A stretch of 64,000 bases of DNA from Pseudorhodoplanes sp. (GTDB lineage: Bacteria > Pseudomonadota > Alphaproteobacteria > Rhizobiales > Xanthobacteraceae). Below are positions 63,093 through 64,000 of this stretch, in pieces. Location of the stretch: positions 372,001 to 436,000 of the forward strand of contig JABARS010000001.1 in the NCBI GenBank assembly GCA_019187085.1, in the 5' to 3' direction. The notes under the pieces were generated by a model. That model was not told the origin of the DNA and did no database searches. It worked only from the letters and a program-made list of their open reading frames with translations. The translations under genes were made by a program, and so were the position numbers. Numbering within the stretch: the stretch's first letter is position 1; every line of letters begins with the position of its first letter.

Positions 63093-64000
63093 TCAAGCCA
63101 CCGCCGCACGCTCCGGCGATCCCATTGCGAACAGCGCGCCGTTGGCGACGCCCGGCAGCACCCGCCCGCCATAGACGAGCGCCGTGCGCGAAATCGTCAT
63201 TTCCGGCCACGCACCGAAGCGCGCATCGAAGCCCTTGAGCAGCGCGATCGCGGTCGGCGTCACCGTCTCGCCCTCGGACGGGATGCCCCGCACCGGCACG
63301 CCCTGCAACAGCTCGAAGACGGCGGGCGCAGGGGCCGGCAGCAGGCCGTGATTGCATTTCACGATGCCATCGCAGAGCGGCAGCGGCCCGCAGACGAATT
63401 GCGCGGGGGCAAGCCGCGCGAACAACTCGGCGCACAGACATATGTCGAGAATGCTGTCGAGCGCCCCGACTTCGTGGAAATGCACCTGGTCCGCGGGAAT
63501 GCCGTGGATCCTGCCTTCGACTTCGGCGAGCAGGCCGAAGGTGCGTTCCGCATAATGCCGCGCCGCATGGCTCAACCCGCTCCCGGCGATGATCTTGCGA
63601 ATGTCCGTCAGGGTGCGGTGTTCGGTCGTATCGGGCAACGAGATGCGGCAACCCCAGCCGAAGACGTCGTTGACGGCGCGCCGTTCGAGCGACACGCAAT
63701 CCTGCGGCAGGCCGAGAGAAACCGCGATCGCGCCCAGTTCCCCGGAACCGGCACCGGCCATGCGCGCAAGCCCTGCCAGTATCATGTCGCCGGAAAGCCC
63801 GCTGGACGGCCGGATGACGACCGCCGCGCCGCCCGTGACGGCGCGCTTCACTCCGTCGTCGGACGCATGGTGATGATGCGCATGAGAATGATCGTGATGG
63901 GGGTCGTGGCCGTGACGGTGCTCATGATCGTGGTGATGATGGTCGTGGCCGCGGTGCGCGCGCAGGCGACGCCTAGCCGGCGCGCGGGTGGCGGATGCGC
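63093..64000 (-). CDS. larC: LarC-type nickel-pincer-cofactor protein, 5' end beyond the window
   Basis: The LarC1-like part, from a GTG at 63851, contains SSGLSGDMILAGLARM, IPADQVHFHEVGALDSILDI and CNHGLLPAPAPAVFELLQGV. LarC inserts nickel into the pincer nucleotide cofactor of lactate racemase. The frame stays open to base 64000 and upstream of the GTG encodes a His/Asp-rich run (DHHHHDHEHRHGHD, then HHDHSHAHHHH). This strongly suggests that the protein starts outside the window and has an N-terminal metal-binding tail. No larA, larB or larE is visible. The LarC C-terminal half is missing, so this is the short form or another gene supplies it. Confidence 0.82.
   Translation of the reverse strand, partial: ASATRAPARRRLRAHRGHDHHHHDHEHRHGHDPHHDHSHAHHHHASDDGVKRAVTGGAAVVIRPSSGLSGDMILAGLARMAGAGSGELGAIAVSLGLPQDCVSLERRAVNDVFGWGCRISLPDTTEHRTLTDIRKIIAGSGLSHAARHYAERTFGLLAEVEGRIHGIPADQVHFHEVGALDSILDICLCAELFARLAPAQFVCGPLPLCDGIVKCNHGLLPAPAPAVFELLQGVPVRGIPSEGETVTPTAIALLKGFDARFGAWPEMTISRTALVYGGRVLPGVANGALFAMGSPERAAVA

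Noticed and set aside
1..64000. CRISPR array, prophage or insertion sequence
   Set aside because: I saw no regularly spaced repeats, transposase, integrase or phage structural genes. The only repeats are one palindromic pair and one 15-base duplication.

Overview
The window is high-GC, densely coded DNA with alphaproteobacterial content, most like a Hyphomicrobiales (Rhizobiales) chromosome. Indicators are the ethylmalonyl-CoA pathway enzymes, an NdvA-type glucan exporter, an AapJ-like binding protein, host-attachment and HIG1 small proteins, and a paired palindromic repeat of the kind scattered through Bradyrhizobium-type genomes. I see no rRNA, prophage, insertion sequence or CRISPR array. 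Genus cannot be fixed from this sequence alone.

Layout. 0-5 kb: minus-strand genes for HIG1 protein, PduO-type cobalamin adenosyltransferase, rhomboid protease, EtfB, EtfA and 3-hydroxybutyryl-CoA dehydrogenase. 5-14 kb: methylsuccinyl-CoA dehydrogenase (mcd), two tandem chemoreceptors, a YihY membrane protein, an exported unknown and crotonyl-CoA carboxylase/reductase (ccr). 14-18.2 kb: an acyltransferase / acyl carrier protein / AMP ligase / PLP decarboxylase cassette. 18.4-20.7 kb: GlsB-like protein and ethylmalonyl-CoA mutase (ecm). 20.7-30 kb: hybrid kinase, GluQ, DNA glycosylase, esterase, HNH nuclease, DsbB, tRNA-Leu(CAA), SAF-domain oxidoreductase, HisE-like protein and small exported proteins. 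30-34 kb: putA with a divergent Lrp-type regulator. 34-37.6 kb: NitT/TauT-type ABC transporter and a LysR regulator. 37.9-51 kb: glucan exporter, thiolase, D-Ala-D-Ala carboxypeptidase with a coupled CobW GTPase, two acyl-CoA ligases, a flippase and an acyltransferase. 51-56.5 kb: GntR regulator divergent from hcmB-hcl-meaH-hcmA. 56.5-64 kb: double gamma-carbonic-anhydrase-like protein, L,D-transpeptidase, amino-acid binding protein, 3-hydroxybutyrate dehydrogenase, PHB-depolymerase-type esterase, thioesterase and a LarC-type protein running off the right edge.

How the genes fit together. The theme is C4 acyl-CoA metabolism with coenzyme B12 radical chemistry. Ccr, Ecm and Mcd are the diagnostic enzymes of the ethylmalonyl-CoA pathway for acetyl-CoA assimilation, here at three separate loci. 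The hcm operon should activate 2-hydroxyisobutyrate and rearrange it to 3-hydroxybutyryl-CoA, which the dehydrogenase at the left edge can oxidise. The adenosyltransferase supplies adenosylcobalamin to both mutases, and Etf can accept electrons from acyl-CoA dehydrogenases. 3-hydroxybutyrate dehydrogenase and the depolymerase-type esterase suggest a link to polyhydroxybutyrate turnover.

The two most interesting parts are the compact, apparently self-regulated 2-hydroxyisobutyryl-CoA mutase operon with an overlapping palindromic operator, and the acyltransferase/ACP/ligase/decarboxylase cassette, which resembles exosortase-A-associated modules but has no exosortase or glycan genes beside it.
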